Positions 18,561 to 27,736 of a stretch of DNA of 64,000 nucleotides are shown here, one piece after another (the stretch's first letter is position 1; every line of letters starts with the position of its first letter). This stretch comes from Burkholderia pyrrocinia (GTDB lineage Bacteria > Pseudomonadota > Gammaproteobacteria > Burkholderiales > Burkholderiaceae). The stretch covers positions 496,001 through 560,000 of the forward strand of contig NZ_CP011503.1 of NCBI RefSeq assembly GCF_001028665.1. The letters run 5' to 3'. The notes beneath the pieces were generated by a model. The model did no database searches and was not told the DNA's origin. It was given only the letters and a program-made list of their open reading frames with translations. The position numbers were made by a program, and so were the translations under genes.

Positions 18561-19709
18561 ATGCGGCTCTATGAAAAGTACTTCGCGCGACAGATCTACG
18601 TCACGTTCGTCTTCATCCTGTTCGCGTTCTCGGGCCTGTTCTTCTTCTTCGACCTGATCAGCGAACTGAACTCGGTCGGGCACGGCAACTACAAGTTCGG
18701 CTACGCGGTGCTGCGCGTCGCGCTGCAGACGCCGTCGCGCTTCTACGAGATCATCCCGGTCGCCGCGCTGATCAGCGCGATCTACGTGTTCGCGCAAATG
18801 GCCGCGAATTCGGAATTCACGATCTTCCGCGTGTCGGGCCTCGCGACCAACCAGGCGCTGCGCTCGCTGCTGAAGATCGGCGTGCCGCTCGTGATCCTCA
18901 CCTACCTGATCGGCGAATTCGTCGGCCCGTACGCCGACCAGTTGTCGGAGCGCGTGCGGCTGCAGGCGCTCGGTGCGTCGGTGTCGTCGAACTTCCAGTC
19001 GGGCGTGTGGGTGAAGGACACGCTCGCGGCCCGCGAAAACGGCGAACAGGTCACGCGTTTCGTCAACGTCGGCAGCCTGTCGCCCGACTCGACGATCAGC
19101 AACGTGCGCATCTACGAATTCGACTCGAAATTCCAGCTGCAGAACCTGCGGATCGCGCAGACGGGCCGCTACGAGCCGCCCGGTCACTGGCTGCTGACGG
19201 GCGTCACCGAAACGGAGCTCACGCCGATCAAGCCGATCAGCGGCCAGCCGGCCGACGCGCTGAACCCCGTCTACCGGTCGCAGCAGGTGTCGCTGCCCGA
19301 ATACCGGCTGCGTTCGGACCTGACGCCGCAGATCCTGTCGGTGCTGCTCGTATCGCCGGAGCGCATGTCGATCTTCAACCTGTTCCGCTACATCCAGCAC
19401 TTGCGCGAAAACCAGCAGGACACGCAGCGCTACGACATCGCGCTGTGGCGCAAGCTGCTGTATCCGTTCGCGGTGTTCGTGATGCTCGTGCTGTCGCTGC
19501 CGTTCGCATACCTGCACACGCGTGCGGGCGTGGTCGGCGTGAAGGTGTTCGGCGGCATCATGCTCGGCATGAGCTTCCAGCTGCTCAATACGCTGTTCTC
19601 GCACATCGGCACGCTGAACACGTGGCCCGCGCCGCTCACTGCTGCGACACCGGGCCTGATCTATCTCGCGCTCGGCCTGTTCGCACTCAAGTGGGTCGAC
19701 CGGCACTGA
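18561..19709 (+). CDS. lptG: LPS export ABC transporter permease LptG
   Basis: A 382-aa second permease of LptB2FG. It begins MRLYEKYFARQIYVTFVFILFA with the usual N-terminal membrane helix, has the LFFFFDLISELN and VAALISAIYVFAQMAANSEF blocks, a periplasmic domain in the middle, and ends with the membrane-spanning GGIMLGMSFQLLN and GLFALKWVDRH region. It directly follows lptF, so the two are co-transcribed. Confidence 0.94.
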   Translation: MRLYEKYFARQIYVTFVFILFAFSGLFFFFDLISELNSVGHGNYKFGYAVLRVALQTPSRFYEIIPVAALISAIYVFAQMAANSEFTIFRVSGLATNQALRSLLKIGVPLVILTYLIGEFVGPYADQLSERVRLQALGASVSSNFQSGVWVKDTLAARENGEQVTRFVNVGSLSPDSTISNVRIYEFDSKFQLQNLRIAQTGRYEPPGHWLLTGVTETELTPIKPISGQPADALNPVYRSQQVSLPEYRLRSDLTPQILSVLLVSPERMSIFNLFRYIQHLRENQQDTQRYDIALWRKLLYPFAVFVMLVLSLPFAYLHTRAGVVGVKVFGGIMLGMSFQLLNTLFSHIGTLNTWPAPLTAATPGLIYLALGLFALKWVDRH

Positions 19710-19736
19710 GCGCCGCGTCACGACGGAGATTTCAAC

Positions 19737-20120
19737 ATGAGCTCGCACGGCATCGTCCTGTTCGGCCACGGCGCCCGCGATCCGCGCTGGGCCGAGCCGT
19801 TCGAACGGCTCGCCGCGCGGCTGCGCGGCGCCGGCTCCCCTGCTCCGCACGTGTCGCTCGCGTTCCTCGAACTGATGACGCCGTCGCTCGGTGAAGCCGT
19901 CGCCGCGCAAGTCGCAGCCGGCTGCGCGCGCATCACCGTGATACCGGTGTTCTTCGGCCAGGGCGGCCATGTCCGCCGCGATCTGCCGCAGCTCGTCGAT
20001 GCATGCCGCGCCGCGCATCCGGGCGTCGAGATCCGCTGCGCGACGGCCGTCGGCGAAGACGACGGCGTGCTCGACGCGATCGCACGCTATTGCATCGACC
20101 AGATCGGCGACGACGCGTAA
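19737..20120 (+). CDS. Short CbiX-type sirohydrochlorin chelatase
   Basis: A 127-aa, single-domain (CbiX-S) chelatase. It begins HGIVLFGHGARDPRW, carrying the metal-binding histidine, and has the second conserved region RITVIPVFFGQGGHVRRDLP. In this setting, facing cobA and the cys operon, it probably inserts iron into sirohydrochlorin to make siroheme for CysI; cobalt insertion is the alternative. It follows lptG by 27 bp and ends at a strong intrinsic terminator. Confidence 0.82.
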   Translation: MSSHGIVLFGHGARDPRWAEPFERLAARLRGAGSPAPHVSLAFLELMTPSLGEAVAAQVAAGCARITVIPVFFGQGGHVRRDLPQLVDACRAAHPGVEIRCATAVGEDDGVLDAIARYCIDQIGDDA

Positions 20121-20141
20121 GCGAAACGGCGGCCCCAAATG

Positions 20142-20172
20142 AAAAAGCGCTGGCTTCTGCCAGCGCTTTTTT
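20142..20172. terminator. Bidirectional intrinsic terminator between CbiX gene and cobA
   Basis: AAAAAGCGCTGGC-ttct-GCCAGCGCTTTTTT: a perfect stem with A-tract and T-tract flanks between convergent genes. Confidence 0.92.
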
Positions 20173-20198
20173 CGTTTCGGACTCCAGCCGGATTCCGC

Positions 20199-20948
20199 TC
20201 AGGCCGCATCCCGCAGCGGATCGCCCGTTTTCGCGTGCCGTGCGCGCTCGGCGAACGCGTCGCCGATCATCAGCAGGCTCGGTTCCGCGGGATCGAGCCA
20301 CGCCTGCGCATCGCCCGCCGCCATCTGCGCGAGCGTCAGCGTCAGCGAGCGTTCGCGCGCGGTGCTGCACGCCTCGACGATCGCCACGGGCGTCGCCGGT
20401 GCACGGCCGGCGTCGATCAGTTCCTGCGCAATGCCGGGCGCGCTGTCGCGGCCCATGTAGTAGACGATCGAATCGGCGCGCGCGGCTTCGCGGATCTCGT
20501 CGCTGCCCGGCGCACGGCTGTGCGTCGCGAACGCGACGCTGCGCGACACGCCGCGCAGCGTCAGCGAACGCTTCAGCGTCGCCGCGCCGGCCAGCGCCGC
20601 GGTGATGCCCGGCACGACCTCGTAGTCGATGCCGGCCTCATCGAGCGCGCGCATTTCCTCTTCCGCGCGACCGAACAGCATCGGGTCGCCACCCTTCAGC
20701 CGCACGACGCATGCATGCTCGCGCGCCGCATCGACGATCTGCTTGTTGATGAAGTGCTGCGCGGTCGAGCGCTGCCCGCAGCGCTTGCCGACCGCGATCT
20801 TGCGCGCGTTCGGCGCGTAGTCGAGCATCGCGGGCTCGACAAGCGCGTCGTGCAGCACGACGTCGGCCTGCGCCAGCAACCGCGCGCCGCGCACCGTGAT
20901 GAGGTCCGCCGCGCCCGGCCCTGCTCCGATCAGATACACCTTGCCCAT
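20199..20948 (-). CDS. cobA: Uroporphyrinogen-III C-methyltransferase
   Basis: A 249-aa SAM-dependent enzyme that methylates uroporphyrinogen III twice to precorrin-2, the branch point to siroheme and cobalamin. Motifs seen are VYLIGAGPGAADLITVRG, VVLHDALV, VVRLKGGDPMLFGRAEEEM and VVPGITAALAGAA. It is the single-function form, without the CysG dehydrogenase/chelatase part. It is the last gene of the cys operon, consistent with supplying siroheme for sulfite reductase. Confidence 0.93.
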   Translation of the reverse strand: MGKVYLIGAGPGAADLITVRGARLLAQADVVLHDALVEPAMLDYAPNARKIAVGKRCGQRSTAQHFINKQIVDAAREHACVVRLKGGDPMLFGRAEEEMRALDEAGIDYEVVPGITAALAGAATLKRSLTLRGVSRSVAFATHSRAPGSDEIREAARADSIVYYMGRDSAPGIAQELIDAGRAPATPVAIVEACSTARERSLTLTLAQMAAGDAQAWLDPAEPSLLMIGDAFAERARHAKTGDPLRDAA

Positions 20949-21018
20949 GTTTGTCGCTTCGCTAGTCCTGCGGCCCGCGCCGCCGTATGGCGGCGCGGCT
21001 CGCCGCGCGGTTTGCCGA

Positions 21019-22335
21019 TTACGCCGAGAACGCCCGGATCATGCCGGCGGCGACCGTGTGGTGCGTCGCCTCGTCGATCAGCACGAACGCGCCCGTGCCC
21101 GGATGCGCATCGTACGTGTCGCAGACGATCGGCTTCTGCAGCGTCAGTGCGACGCGGCCGATGTCGTTCATCTTCAGCTCGTGACGGTCGGTCGCGTGCG
21201 ACAGCGTATGCACGTCGAGCACCTGCTTGACCGCGCCGATCTTGGCGAACACCGTGCTCGTGGTCTGCTTCAGCAGGTACTTGCGCTGCGGCGACAGCGG
21301 CGTTTCGTCGAACCAGCACAGGTCGGCCTCGAGCTTCCTGGCCGGCTCGACCGGCTCGGCGGTCGTGACGAACATGTCGCCGCGCGACACGTCGACATCC
21401 TGTTCGAGACGGATCGTCACCGTCTGGCCTGCGAACGCCTGCGGGACGGACGCGGTGCCGCCCGGCACCGGCGCGACGATCTCTGCGACCGTCGCGGTGC
21501 GGTTCGACGGCAGCACGACGATCTCATCGCCGACCTTCACTTCACCCGACTCGATACGGCCCATGTAGCCGCGGAAATCGTCGGCCGAGCTGCCGTCCTG
21601 GCGCGCGACCCATTGCACCGGGAAGCGCAGCGCGTCATGCGCCTGCGTCTCGACCGGCAGCGACTCGAGCACGTCGAGGAGCGGCTCGCCCGCGTACCAC
21701 GGCATGCGCTCGCTCGCGCCGACGATGTTGTCGCCCTTCAGCGCCGACACCGGCACGAAGCGCACGTCGGTCAGGCCGAGCTGCTTCGCGAGCGTGACGT
21801 ACGCGTCGCGGATCTCGTTGAACCGCGCCTCGCTGTAGTCGACGAGGTCCATCTTGTTGATCGCGACGATCACGTGCTGCAGGCCGAGCAGCTTGACGAT
21901 CGCGCTGTGGCGCTTGGTTTGCGGCAGCAGTTGCACGACGCCGTTCTCGACCGTGATGCGCGTCGCATCGATCAGGACGATCGCCGCGTGCGCGGTCGAC
22001 GCGCCTGTCACCATGTTGCGCGTGTACTGCTCGTGGCCCGGCGTGTCGGCGATGATGAACTTGCGCTTCGCGGTCGCGAAGTAGCGGTACGCGACGTCGA
22101 TCGTGATGCCCTGCTCGCGCTCGGCCTCGAGGCCGTCGGTCAGCAGCGCGAGGTCGAGCTCGTCGCCGACCGTGCGCTTGTTCTTCGCGCGCGACAGCGC
22201 GGACAGCTGGTCGGACAGCACGGCCTTGCTGTCGTACAACAGGCGGCCGATCAGCGTGCTCTTGCCGTCGTCGACGCTGCCCGCGGTGATGAAGCGCAAC
22301 ACGCCGAGGTCTTCGGTATTTTCGATGATGCTCAT
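21019..22335 (-). CDS. cysN: Sulfate adenylyltransferase, GTPase subunit
   Basis: A 438-aa subunit that couples GTP hydrolysis to ATP sulfurylase. The P-loop is GSVDDGKS (19-26), followed by the G2/G3 region EREQGITIDVAYRYF and DTPGHEQYTRNMVTGAS and the G4-like AINKMDLVDY. The length shows it is CysN alone, with no fused CysC (APS kinase), which fits the APS-reducing CysH next door. cysD lies immediately upstream. Confidence 0.95.
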   Translation of the reverse strand: MSIIENTEDLGVLRFITAGSVDDGKSTLIGRLLYDSKAVLSDQLSALSRAKNKRTVGDELDLALLTDGLEAEREQGITIDVAYRYFATAKRKFIIADTPGHEQYTRNMVTGASTAHAAIVLIDATRITVENGVVQLLPQTKRHSAIVKLLGLQHVIVAINKMDLVDYSEARFNEIRDAYVTLAKQLGLTDVRFVPVSALKGDNIVGASERMPWYAGEPLLDVLESLPVETQAHDALRFPVQWVARQDGSSADDFRGYMGRIESGEVKVGDEIVVLPSNRTATVAEIVAPVPGGTASVPQAFAGQTVTIRLEQDVDVSRGDMFVTTAEPVEPARKLEADLCWFDETPLSPQRKYLLKQTTSTVFAKIGAVKQVLDVHTLSHATDRHELKMNDIGRVALTLQKPIVCDTYDAHPGTGAFVLIDEATHHTVAAGMIRAFSA

Positions 22336-22357
22336 GATGTGAATGTCCTCGTGTGCT

Positions 22358-23320
22358 TCAGAAATAACCTTGCTTCTTGCGCGTTTCCATCGCGGCTTCG
22401 GACGCCTGGTCGTCCATCCGGGTCGCGCCGCGCTCGGTGATCTCGGTCACCGCCGTCTCGGCGATGATCTTCTCAAGGTCGTCCGCATCGCTCTCGACCG
22501 GGCACGTGCAGCTGATGTCGCCGACCGTGCGGAAGCGCACCTGCGCGAGCTCGCTCGTCTCGCCCTCGCGCATCGGCGTGAGCGGCGTGACGGGCACCAG
22601 CAGCCCGTTGCGGCGCACGATCTCGCGTTCGTGCGCGTAGTAGATCGACGGCAGTTCGAGGTTCTCGCGCGCGATGTACTGCCACACGTCGAGCTCGGTC
22701 CAGTTCGAGATCGGGAACACGCGAAGGTGCTCGCCTTTATGCAGTCGCGCGTTGAAGAGGCTCCACAGCTCGGGGCGCTGCGCCTTCGGGTCCCACTGGC
22801 CGAATTCGTCGCGGAACGAGAAGATGCGCTCCTTCGCACGTGCCTTCTCTTCGTCGCGGCGCGCGCCGCCGATCAGCGCGGTGTAGCCATGCTGCTCGAT
22901 CGTCTCGAGCAGCGTGACGGCCTGCGCGGCGTTGCGCGAATCGGTTTCGCGGCGCAGCACGACCGTGCCGCGCTTGATCGAATCCTCGACGTGGCCGACG
23001 ACCAGTTCGGCGCCGAGCTCCTGCGCGCGGCGGTCGCGGAAGTCGATCACTTCGTCATAGTTGTGGCCCGTGTCGATGTGCACGAGCGGGAACGGCAGCG
23101 ACGTCTTGCGGTTCGCGCCGAGGCCGAACGCCTTCAGTGCCAGATGCAGCACGACGACCGAATCCTTGCCGCCCGAGAACAACAGCGCCGGCTTGCTGCA
23201 TTCGGCGACCAGTTCGCGCAGGATGTGGATCGACTCGGCTTCGAGCCAGTCGAGGTGGCCCATGCGGCTGTCGCCGCCGGTGGCCGGGGCAAAGGCGGAT
23301 TGCTCGAGCGTCGTGCTCAT
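22358..23320 (-). CDS. cysD: Sulfate adenylyltransferase, catalytic subunit
   Basis: A 320-aa PP-loop enzyme that makes adenylylsulfate from sulfate and ATP. The PP-loop SGGKDS lies at residues 49-54, with the downstream HIDTGHNYDEVIDFRDR and ALIGGARRDEEKARAKERI blocks. The ATG at 23320 (MSTTLEQSAF) gives the normal length; codons upstream in the frame are not protein-like. It forms a heterodimer with CysN, encoded 22 bp downstream. Confidence 0.95.
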   Translation of the reverse strand: MSTTLEQSAFAPATGGDSRMGHLDWLEAESIHILRELVAECSKPALLFSGGKDSVVVLHLALKAFGLGANRKTSLPFPLVHIDTGHNYDEVIDFRDRRAQELGAELVVGHVEDSIKRGTVVLRRETDSRNAAQAVTLLETIEQHGYTALIGGARRDEEKARAKERIFSFRDEFGQWDPKAQRPELWSLFNARLHKGEHLRVFPISNWTELDVWQYIARENLELPSIYYAHEREIVRRNGLLVPVTPLTPMREGETSELAQVRFRTVGDISCTCPVESDADDLEKIIAETAVTEITERGATRMDDQASEAAMETRKKQGYF

Positions 23321-23394
23321 GATTTCAGTCCTTCTTCTGGGTTCGTGCCGCCCGCTGTCGCAGGCGGCGCAATATTCAGTTTCTTGTGAGGCGT

Positions 23395-24144
23395 TCAGTG
23401 CGCGGCGCCGGCTTCGGCGGTCGCGGGAATCGGCGTGATCGTGATGTGCAGCCCGCATTCCTTCGTATCGCGCGACTCCCACCACCAGCGGCCCGCGCGG
23501 CTGTCCTCGCCGGGGCGGATCGCGCGCGTACAGGGCTCGCAGCCGATGCTCGGGTAGCCGCGCGCATGCAGCGGGTTGACCGGCACGTCAAACGCACCAA
23601 GGTACGCCCATACGTCGGCTTCGGTCCAGTCGGCGAGCGGATTGTACTTCGCGATCCCGCGCGCTTCGTCCTGCTCTTCCTCGTGCAACTCGGCACGCGT
23701 GACCGACTGTTCGCGGCGCTGGCCCGTCACCCACGCGCCGACGTCGGCCAGCGCGCGGTTCAGCGGCTCGACCTTGCGGATGTGGCAGCACGACTTGCGC
23801 AGCTCGACGCTCTCGTAGAACGCGTTCAGGCCGTGCTCGGCGACGTACTGGTCGACCGCATCCTGCTGCGGGTGGAACTGCTCGATTTCGTAGCCGTAGC
23901 GCTCGCGCACGCGGTCGATCATGCCGAGCGTCTCCGCATGCAGGCGGCCCGTGTTCAGCGAGAAGATGCCGATCGACACGCCCTTCGACAGGATCGCATG
24001 CGTGAGCAGCATGTCTTCCGCGGCAAGGCTGCTCGCGAACTTCACCTTCTCGTGACGTGCGCCGATCTGCGCAAGCAGCGCGTCGAGGCGCTCGACCTTC
24101 GCGGCGAGTTCCGGGGTCAGCGCGGTGGCGGTCGCGGTGCTCAT
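23395..24144 (-). CDS. cysH: Adenylylsulfate (APS) reductase, Fe-S type
   Basis: A 249-aa enzyme that reduces activated sulfate to sulfite with thioredoxin. Cysteines C119-C120 (KSCCHIRKVEPL) and C202/C205 (IGCEPCTRAI) form the 4Fe-4S site that marks APS-type reductases; the PAPS-type enzymes of enteric bacteria lack it. The catalytic C230 is in KECGLH. Agreement with the absence of cysC here supports direct APS reduction. The ATG overlaps the preceding DUF934 stop as ATGA. Confidence 0.93.
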   Translation of the reverse strand: MSTATATALTPELAAKVERLDALLAQIGARHEKVKFASSLAAEDMLLTHAILSKGVSIGIFSLNTGRLHAETLGMIDRVRERYGYEIEQFHPQQDAVDQYVAEHGLNAFYESVELRKSCCHIRKVEPLNRALADVGAWVTGQRREQSVTRAELHEEEQDEARGIAKYNPLADWTEADVWAYLGAFDVPVNPLHARGYPSIGCEPCTRAIRPGEDSRAGRWWWESRDTKECGLHITITPIPATAEAGAAH

Positions 24145-24698
24145 GCGCCCACCTTGGCGTCGGGCGTCGCTACGTCGGTCACGGCGGCGCGGCGGCGGAA
24201 CAGCGGCGCCGGCTCGTCGAACGCGCCCTGGTAGCGCTGCGTGAATTCCGTGAAGGCATTCAGCGCGTCGCGGATGTCCTTGTCGGCGCGCACCGCGAAT
24301 GCGTCGAAGCCGCAACGCGACATGTACAGCAACTGATCGCGCAGCACGTCGCCGATCGCGCGCAGCTCGCCCGTCCAGCCGTAACGCTCGCGCAGCAGGC
24401 GCGCGATGCTGTAACCGCGGCCGTCCGCGAAGCGCGGGAAGTCGACTGCGATCAGCGAAATCGCGCCGAAATCGGCCGCGAGATCGGCCGGCTCGCTGTC
24501 CGGCGCGAGCCACACGCCGAGTTCGTCCTTCGTCTTCGCGGCAACGAGCGCCGTACGCTCGGCCTGCCACCACGCGAACGGCACCAGCACCTTGCCGGCC
24601 GGCAATGCGTCGACCGCGGGCAGTGCACCGTCTTCCGCCGCGCGCACGACCTGCCATGCATCGTCGATCACTGCGCGGTTCTTGATAATCGAAGCCAT
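24141..24698 (-). CDS. DUF934 protein, sulfite-reduction partner
   Basis: A 185-aa soluble protein of the DUF934 family, which is nearly always encoded between cysI and cysH in beta- and some gamma-proteobacteria. Features: MASIIKNRAVIDDAWQVV at the start, the central SLIAVDFPRFADGRGYSIAR block, ERYGWTGELRAIGDVLRDQL and a C-terminal helical part. It overlaps cysH by 4 bp. It may help deliver electrons to or assemble CysI, but this has not been settled; the suggestion rests on conserved context. Confidence 0.85.
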   Translation of the reverse strand: MASIIKNRAVIDDAWQVVRAAEDGALPAVDALPAGKVLVPFAWWQAERTALVAAKTKDELGVWLAPDSEPADLAADFGAISLIAVDFPRFADGRGYSIARLLRERYGWTGELRAIGDVLRDQLLYMSRCGFDAFAVRADKDIRDALNAFTEFTQRYQGAFDEPAPLFRRRAAVTDVATPDAKVGA

Positions 24699-24723
24699 CT
24701 GCTAATTCCTTCTACCCGGTTGG

Positions 24724-26403
24724 TTACGCGTTCACCGTCTGGCGCGCCGCATACACGCGCTCCTTGAACGGCGCGATGCCGATGCGATCGTACGTGTCGA
24801 TGAAACGCTCGCCGTCGACGCGCGATTCGACGAACGTGTCGATCAACTTCGCGATCACGCCCGGCACTTCGTCCGCGGAGAACGACGGCCCGATCACGCG
24901 GCCGAGGCGCGCGCCGTCGCGGCCCGTGCCCTGCTCGCCGCCGAGCGACACCTGGTACCACTCGGAACCGTCCTTGTCGACGCCGAGGATGCCGATGTTG
25001 CCGACGTGGTGATGGCCGCACGAGTTCATGCAACCGGAAATGTTCAGCGACAGGTCGCCGAGGTCGTACACGTAGTCGAGATCGTCGAAACGCTGCTGGA
25101 TCGCCAGCGCGATCGGGATCGACTTCGCGTTCGCGAGCGAGCAGAAATCGCCGCCCGGGCACGCGATGATGTCGGTCAGCAGACCGATGTTCGGCGTCGC
25201 GAAACTGGCCGCCTTCGCCTTTTCCCACACCGCGAACAGGTCGCGCTTCTTCACGTTCGCGAGGATCAGGTTCTGCTCGTGCGACACGCGCAGCTCGCCG
25301 AACGAGTATTCGTCGGCCCAGTCGGCAACCAGCTCCATCTGCCGGTCGGTCGCGTCGCCCGGGGCCACGCGATGATCCTTCAGCGACAGCGTGACGGCCG
25401 CGTAGCCCGGCACCTTGTGCGGCGCGACGTTACGCTCGACCCAGCGCGCGAACGCCTTGTTCTCGAGCAGGTGCTGTTCGAACGATGCGTCGGTGTCGGC
25501 CAGCTTCTCGTAGACGGGCGGCTGGAAATACTGCGACACGCGGTCGAGTTCGGCCTGCGTGAGCGTCGACGGGCCGTCCTTCAGGTGCTGCCACTCTTCC
25601 TCGACCTGCTGCGCGAACTTCGCGGGCGACAGCGCCTTCACGAGAATCTTGATGCGGGCCTTGTACAGGTTGTCGCGGCGGCCGTAGCGGTTATACACGC
25701 GCAGCACGGCTTCGCAGTACGTGAGCAGGTGCTGCCACGGCAGGTCTTCCTTGATCACCGCACCGACGATCGGCGTCCGGCCGAGGCCGCCGCCCGCGAG
25801 GACGCTCGCGACGACTTCGCCCTGCGCGTTCTTCTTCAGGTACACGCCGAGGTCATGGATCTGCACGGCCGCGCGGTCGTGCTTCGAGCCCGACACGGCG
25901 ATCTTGAACTTGCGCGGCAGCCACGCGAATTCGGGATGGAACGTCGACCACTGGCGCAGGATCTCCGACCACGGACGCGGATCGATCTCCTCGTCCTGGG
26001 CGACGCCCGCGAACTGGTCGGCCGTGATGTTGCGGATGCAGTTGCCCGACGTCTGGATCCCGTGCATCTGCACCGACGCGAGCTTCGCGAGGATCTCGGG
26101 CGTGTCTTCCAGCTGGATCCAGTTGAACTGGATGTTCGAGCGGGTCGAGAAGTGGCCGTAGCCGCGGTCGTGCTCGCGGGCGATGCGCGCCAGCATCCGG
26201 AGCTGGTCGCTGCGCAGGTTGCCGTACGGAATCGCGATGCGGTGCATGTACGCGTGGCGCTGCATGTACAGGCCGTTCTGCAGACGCAGCGGACGAAACT
26301 CCTCTTCGCTCAACTCGCCCGACAGGCGGCGGCGCACCTGATCGCGGTACTGCGCGACACGCTCGTCGACGATCGTCTGGTCGTATTGGTCGTACTGATA
26401 CAT
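24724..26403 (-). CDS. cysI: Sulfite reductase hemoprotein (nitrite/sulfite reductase family)
   Basis: A 559-aa siroheme and 4Fe-4S enzyme reducing sulfite to sulfide. The cluster/siroheme cysteines are in ACPGGDFCSLANAKS (C-X5-C) and NISGCMNSCGHHH (C-X3-C); TSGNCIRNITADQFAGV is the conserved substrate-side block. There is no cysJ flavoprotein in the window, so electrons probably come from ferredoxin or another donor. The ATG at 26403 gives MYQYDQYDQTIVDERV. First gene of the cys operon, divergent from cysB. Confidence 0.94.
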   Translation of the reverse strand: MYQYDQYDQTIVDERVAQYRDQVRRRLSGELSEEEFRPLRLQNGLYMQRHAYMHRIAIPYGNLRSDQLRMLARIAREHDRGYGHFSTRSNIQFNWIQLEDTPEILAKLASVQMHGIQTSGNCIRNITADQFAGVAQDEEIDPRPWSEILRQWSTFHPEFAWLPRKFKIAVSGSKHDRAAVQIHDLGVYLKKNAQGEVVASVLAGGGLGRTPIVGAVIKEDLPWQHLLTYCEAVLRVYNRYGRRDNLYKARIKILVKALSPAKFAQQVEEEWQHLKDGPSTLTQAELDRVSQYFQPPVYEKLADTDASFEQHLLENKAFARWVERNVAPHKVPGYAAVTLSLKDHRVAPGDATDRQMELVADWADEYSFGELRVSHEQNLILANVKKRDLFAVWEKAKAASFATPNIGLLTDIIACPGGDFCSLANAKSIPIALAIQQRFDDLDYVYDLGDLSLNISGCMNSCGHHHVGNIGILGVDKDGSEWYQVSLGGEQGTGRDGARLGRVIGPSFSADEVPGVIAKLIDTFVESRVDGERFIDTYDRIGIAPFKERVYAARQTVNA

Positions 26404-26623
26404 TCGGGGACCCCAGGGGTTTTCGTGGTGACCGCGCGACGTCCTAGCCACGTCGCGCCCGAATCTCCGTTCCACCGTCACTGCCGCCGGCCATTCCGCT
26501 GCCGGGTGGATTGCTAATGACGAAAACAGATATCCATATTTGAAAAACTCCGGTGAATCGTAATAAACTCGCCTTATATTTCAAACGACTAAAAAATTCT
26601 GTTGATATGCGGAAGGGTTATAA
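26404..26623. promoter_or_regulatory. Divergent cysI/cysB control region
   Basis: A 220-bp gap between the cys operon and cysB with a marked AT-rich half (about 26515-26610: CAGATATCCATATTTG, TCGTAATAAACTCGCC, TATATTTCAAACGAC). This is where CysB and both promoters should bind. The cysB start is preceded by GGAAGGG. I cannot place the CysB half-sites exactly. Confidence 0.5.
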
Positions 26624-27565
26624 ATGAACCTGCACCAATTTCGCTTCGTGCGCGAGGCCGTCCGGCAGAATTTCAACCTCACCGAGGCCGCCAAGGCGCT
26701 CTACACGTCGCAACCGGGGGTATCGAAGGCGATCATCGAGCTCGAGGACGAGCTCGGCGTGGAGATCTTCACGCGGCACGGCAAGCGCGTGCGCTCGCTC
26801 ACCGAGCCGGGCAGGATCATCCTCGCGTCGGTCGAGCGGATCCTGCAGGAGGTTGAAAGCCTTAAAAGGGTCGGAAAAGATTATGCCGCACAGGACCAGG
26901 GCAACCTGACCATCGCGGCCACCCACACGCAGGCCCGCTACTCGCTGCCGGCCGCGATCGCCGAATTCAAGAAGCGCTTCCCGAAGGTGCACCTGTCGAT
27001 CCTGCAGGGCAGCCCGACGCAGGTGGCCGAGATGGTGATCCACGACCAGGCCGATCTCGCGATCGCCACCGAGGCGATCGCCGACTACAAGGAACTCGTG
27101 TCGCTGCCCTGCTTCCAGTGGCATCACGCGGCCGTCGTGCCGGCCGATCATCCGCTGCTCGAACGCAAGCCGCCGTCGCTCGACGATCTCGCGCAATATC
27201 CGCTGATTACGTACGACGACGCGTTCGCGGGCCGCAAGAAGATCAACCAGGCGTTCGCGCTGCGCGGGCTGTCGCCGGACATCGTGCTCGAGGCGATCGA
27301 CGCCGACGTGATCAAGACCTATGTGGAGCTCGGCCTCGGCGTCGGCATCATGGCCGACATCGCGTTCAATCCCGAGCGCGACCGCAACCTGCGGCTGATC
27401 CCGGTCGGCCACCTGTTCGGCAGCAACGTGACGCGCGTCGCGCTCAAGCAGGGCGCCTATCTGCGCAGCTATGTGTATACGCTCGTCGAACTGCTGTCGC
27501 CGACGCTGAACCGCAAGCTGATCGAGCAGGCGCTCAAGGGCGAAGCCGAATCGTACGAGCTGTAA
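26624..27565 (+). CDS. cysB: CysB-type LysR regulator of sulfur assimilation
   Basis: A 313-aa LysR regulator with the CysB/Cbl-specific N-terminus MNLHQFRFVREAVRQNFNLT and helix-turn-helix AAKALYTSQPGVSKAIIELED, a long linker helix, and the effector domain containing IAATHTQARYSLPAAI, where CysB binds N-acetylserine or sulfate. Divergence from cysI supports the role of activating the cys operon. CysB and Cbl cannot be told apart with certainty by eye. Confidence 0.92.
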   Translation: MNLHQFRFVREAVRQNFNLTEAAKALYTSQPGVSKAIIELEDELGVEIFTRHGKRVRSLTEPGRIILASVERILQEVESLKRVGKDYAAQDQGNLTIAATHTQARYSLPAAIAEFKKRFPKVHLSILQGSPTQVAEMVIHDQADLAIATEAIADYKELVSLPCFQWHHAAVVPADHPLLERKPPSLDDLAQYPLITYDDAFAGRKKINQAFALRGLSPDIVLEAIDADVIKTYVELGLGVGIMADIAFNPERDRNLRLIPVGHLFGSNVTRVALKQGAYLRSYVYTLVELLSPTLNRKLIEQALKGEAESYEL

Positions 27566-27603
27566 GCGCCCCCGGACCTGTCGCTTCGCACCAGGCTCTC
27601 CGA

Positions 27604-27636
27604 GGGGGTCATCCCCCAAGGGGACTTCCTTCGGGG
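27604..27636. repeat. Nested inverted repeats downstream of cysB
   Basis: GGGGG-tcat-CCCCC (27604-27617) overlaps a second stem CCCCAAGG / CCTT-c-GGGG (27614-27636). It looks like a short dispersed repeat module of the type common between Burkholderia genes; the genome-wide copy number cannot be seen here. Confidence 0.55.
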
Positions 27637-27690
27637 CGGAAAACCTGGGGCGGCCCGGCGTGTTCTTGAGACCCGCGTGTATAAACACCG

Positions 27691-27715
27691 GGGGCGCATA
27701 TCGCGCCCCTTTTTG
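27691..27715 (+). terminator. Intrinsic terminator after cysB
   Basis: GGGGCGC-atatc-GCGCCCC followed by TTTTT, 22 bp before the start of the next gene. Confidence 0.88.
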
Positions 27716-27736
27716 CTGCCCGACGGAGATTCCCGC

